Shown: positions 38,414 to 40,413 of the stretch, in pieces | How the letters are laid out: every line of letters begins with the position of its first letter | Position numbering within the stretch: position 1 is the first letter of the stretch | DNA from: Pseudomonadota bacterium | GTDB lineage: Bacteria; CALINM01 | Assembly: GCA_026418415.1 (NCBI GenBank) | Contig: JAOABK010000014.1 | Span: 1 to 40,413, forward strand | Direction: 5' to 3' | Length of the DNA: 40,413 bases | The notes under the pieces: generated by a model | What the model saw: only the letters and a program-made list of their open reading frames with translations | What the model was told of the DNA's origin: nothing | The model's database searches: none | Translations under genes and position numbers: made by a program

Positions 38414-38540
38414 ATGGATAAATACTATGTGGATGAGGACGTGTAAAGAGATGGTTCTTAAGAGGATAGAAAGTTTAAAAGAGAGTGGATATTTGATATC
38501 TAAAAAGTATTTTTTGGCTTATATTCTGAATAGATCTTGA
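38414..38540 (+). pseudogene. Possible frameshifted gene remnant
   Basis: ATG at 38414 opens MDKYYVDEDV and then meets TAA. The overlapping next frame continues KEMVLKRIESLKESGYLISK and on to AYILNRS, stopping at TGA 38538-38540. Joining the two gives one plausible 40-residue basic helical peptide, suggesting an indel near 38443. There is no SD, no family is recognised, and chance is quite possible. Confidence 0.25.
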
Positions 38541-38665
38541 AAAATCTTCCAACAGGTTATAAATTGCTAAAAATTAAGACCAATAGTTTCAATACCACCA
38601 ACCACCTACCACCTGCCTACGTGAACTTTGTCGGGGTTATGAGCAAATCAAACTTTAAAGAATTG

Positions 38666-38686
38666 CCTTCTAAATGTTGAAATTAC
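38666..38686. repeat. Decayed CRISPR-repeat-like segment
   Basis: CCTTCTAAATG (38666-38676) is identical to 11 nt of the CRISPR repeat, and the following TTGAAATTAC resembles a shortened version of the repeat end. It lies 72 nt outside the first recognised repeat, on the side where terminal repeats decay. It may be a relic repeat. Confidence 0.4.
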
Positions 38687-38758
38687 AAGTCGTAAAAATT
38701 CCTTAATTTTTTAGAAATTATAAGAGAACATTATTGACTTTTAAATAATCTTAAAAAG

Positions 38759-40413
38759 TAAGCAATCCCTTCTAAATGAGGTCTAAATTCCTACGGAAAG
38801 AGTTGGAAAAAACAATTGCGATTTGTGAGTCGCAATCCCTTCTAAATGAGGTCTAAATTCCTACCGTGTCAGTACGACAGGAGGCGTCTGTGAAGAATTG
38901 GTCGCAATCCCTTCTAAATGAGGTCTAAATTCCTACGGGCTCTTCGATTGAGGCAATTAGATTTTATCCAGACAGTCGCAATCCCTTCTAAATGAGGTCT
39001 AAATTCCTACCAGTTGCCATTATCAGAACTAAAAATATGAAGGTTGGTCGCAATCCCTTCTAAATGAGGTCTAAATTCCTACTGAAAAGAAATTAGAGGA
39101 GGTGAAAAAGTTAGGGTCGCAATCCCTTCTAAATGAGGTCTAAATTCCTACAAGGAGGTGATTTTTTGATGAAGAGATTTGAGTACTCGTCGCAATCCCT
39201 TCTAAATGAGGTCTAAATTCCTACTGAATTCTGTGAGCAAAAAGCTACAGAATTATTGTCGCAATCCCTTCTAAATGAGGTCTAAATTCCTACTTTGCGA
39301 AGAAAAAGCGGAACAACTATTAAAAAACGTCGCAATCCCTTCTAAATGAGGTCTAAATTCCTACGAAAATCTCTTCAGAGAAGAACTACTCTTACATGAT
39401 GTCGCAATCCCTTCTAAATGAGGTCTAAATTCCTACCACAAAATTAACATTGATTTTCTCTATTGTATTAATGTCGCAATCCCTTCTAAATGAGGTCTAA
39501 ATTCCTACCTACATTGTATGAAGTTATTTAGTATTGAAGTTGAGGTCGCAATCCCTTCTAAATGAGGTCTAAATTCCTACGGATTGCTGGGCGAATGGTG
39601 TAAGATAGCAATCCTGCAAGTCGCAATCCCTTCTAAATGAGGTCTAAATTCCTACTCGACGAAGAGGTGGAATTTTGCACACGTAAGGCTCAGTCGCAAT
39701 CCCTTCTAAATGAGGTCTAAATTCCTACTTAATGAGGTCAGAACACAGTTAGAAACCGTCAATAGTCGCAATCCCTTCTAAATGAGGTCTAAATTCCTAC
39801 CTGAGTAAAAAGATTGAAGAAGAAATTAGCTTTTGGTCGCAATCCCTTCTAAATGAGGTCTAAATTCCTACGAAGTATAGTTATAAGTGTAAAGGTAACA
39901 AAAGAAGTCGCAATCCCTTCTAAATGAGGTCTAAATTCCTACGGGTAAGCGAGTAGGGTAGGGTAAAAAGGAGGTGATGCTAAGTCGCAATCCCTTCTAA
40001 ATGAGGTCTAAATTCCTACGAATCCAAAGGGAAACACATAGAAGTCCACTTCTATGTCGCAATCCCTTCTAAATGAGGTCTAAATTCCTACCTGGAATTG
40101 CTGGTTGGAAGACCAGCAAAAAATTAAGTCGCAATCCCTTCTAAATGAGGTCTAAATTCCTACTCACTATTGCACTACATAAAAAATTAAGATTTATGAA
40201 AATGTCGCAATCCCTTCTAAATGAGGTCTAAATTCCTACTTGGAAGACTTTAAAAAATTCTTGAATAAAGACGGGAGTCGCAATCCCTTCTAAATGAGGT
40301 CTAAATTCCTACAGTATCAAAAATAAAAAAAAAAGGAGGGAAAAGTCGCAATCCCTTCTAAATGAGGTCTAAATTCCTACTTACCAATGGTGGCATTCTT
40401 ACCACCAGCGATT
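38759..40413 (-). CRISPR. CRISPR array, 23 repeats, 22 complete spacers, continuing beyond the window
   Basis: The 36-nt repeat begins GTCGCAATCCCTTC and ends TCTAAATTCCTAC on the plus strand, with TCTAAAT occurring twice inside, 11 nt apart. All copies are identical except the first (38759-38794), where GTC is replaced by TAA. Repeats start at 38759, 38829, 38901, 38975, 39047, 39116, 39189, 39258, 39329, 39401, 39473, 39545, 39620, 39693, 39765, 39836, 39907, 39984, 40056, 40128, 40204, 40277 and 40345. Spacers are 32-41 nt, mostly 33-38. I assign the minus strand as crRNA sense: there the repeat ends GGGATTGCGAC, close to the ATTGAAAC tag of many type I and III repeats, and the degenerate copy becomes the terminal, leader-distal one. 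No cas gene or leader is in the window, so the type is open. Confidence 0.97.

Larger units (their letters stand above)
38338..38758. other. Junction without an intact gene between tRNA-Gly and the CRISPR array
   Basis: No complete gene is visible in these 421 bases. I see a possible frameshifted ORF remnant (38414-38540), a C-rich low-complexity tract (38594-38620) and a decayed CRISPR-repeat-like segment (38666-38686). The composition is otherwise AT-rich. Since the array seems to be transcribed from the minus strand, this is probably its leader-distal flank rather than the leader. Confidence 0.6.

Noticed and set aside
38338-38758. CRISPR leader on the left of the array
   Set aside because: The degenerate repeat and the minus-strand sense of the repeat tag place the leader at the other end, outside the window.
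39083-39115. Ribosome-binding site in spacer 5 (GAGGAGGTG)
   Set aside because: The segment reads as coding sequence (EKKLEEVKKLG), so the purine run is more likely codons.

Overview
This window is the origin-proximal part of an AT-rich bacterial chromosome (impression: about one third GC), plus a long CRISPR array at the right edge. Type IV minor pilins, a periplasmic-fusion/ABC exporter and a GyrB with the large insertion seen in many Gram-negatives point to a diderm bacterium. The purine-rich AT-rich coding style, TM1367-like cyclophilin-fold protein and long CRISPR array would fit a thermophilic anaerobe. I cannot name the taxon from sequence alone.

Layout. 1-2434 (minus): four minor pilins in the order FimT/GspH, PilV, PilW, PilX (the last cut by the window edge). 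2494-4659 (plus): priA, divergent from the pilins. 4701-10608 (minus): the compact operon rpmH-rnpA-yidD-yidC-mnmE-rsmG-parA-parB plus a small FmdB-type zinc ribbon; most junctions overlap or abut, and a parS site is built into the rsmG start. 10742-19240 (plus): dnaA-dnaN-recF-gyrB, a LonC/YcbZ-type protease and a small coiled-coil protein; the dnaA-dnaN gap looks like the unwinding part of oriC. Transcription diverges from about 10.65 kb, as expected around an origin.

19230-20549 (minus): trmFO. 20653-28324 (plus): purH, a hybrid PAS histidine kinase and a four-gene MacA/MacB- or DevBCA-like exporter. 28321-32009 (minus): a cyclophilin-fold protein, then the classical prs-rplY(ctc)-pth-ychF order. 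32070-37762+ (plus): a membrane diguanylate cyclase, a secreted COG4315-type protein with its own terminator, a class II histone-deacetylase-like amidohydrolase, uvrD/pcrA with an apparent ATT start, and a small unknown protein. 38031-38295 (minus): yacG and tRNA-Gly(CCC). 38296-38758: a mostly non-coding junction with a decayed ORF and a repeat relic. 38759-40413: 23 CRISPR repeats and 22 complete spacers, running out of the window. No cas gene is visible.

Most notable: (1) at five transcription-unit heads (priA, dnaA, trmFO, the GGDEF gene, the deacetylase gene) the -10 box lies only 6-8 nt before the ATG and no Shine-Dalgarno is present, predicting leaderless mRNAs, while purH and the COG4315 gene have the same kind of promoter further upstream and strong SDs; (2) CRISPR spacers look mRNA-sense on the plus strand while the repeat looks transcribed from the minus strand, as expected for RNA-targeting (type III-like) immunity; (3) four of 22 spacers contain perfect 8-bp inverted repeats, far more than my rough chance estimate; (4) three consecutive minor pilins each carry an EF-hand-like calcium loop.
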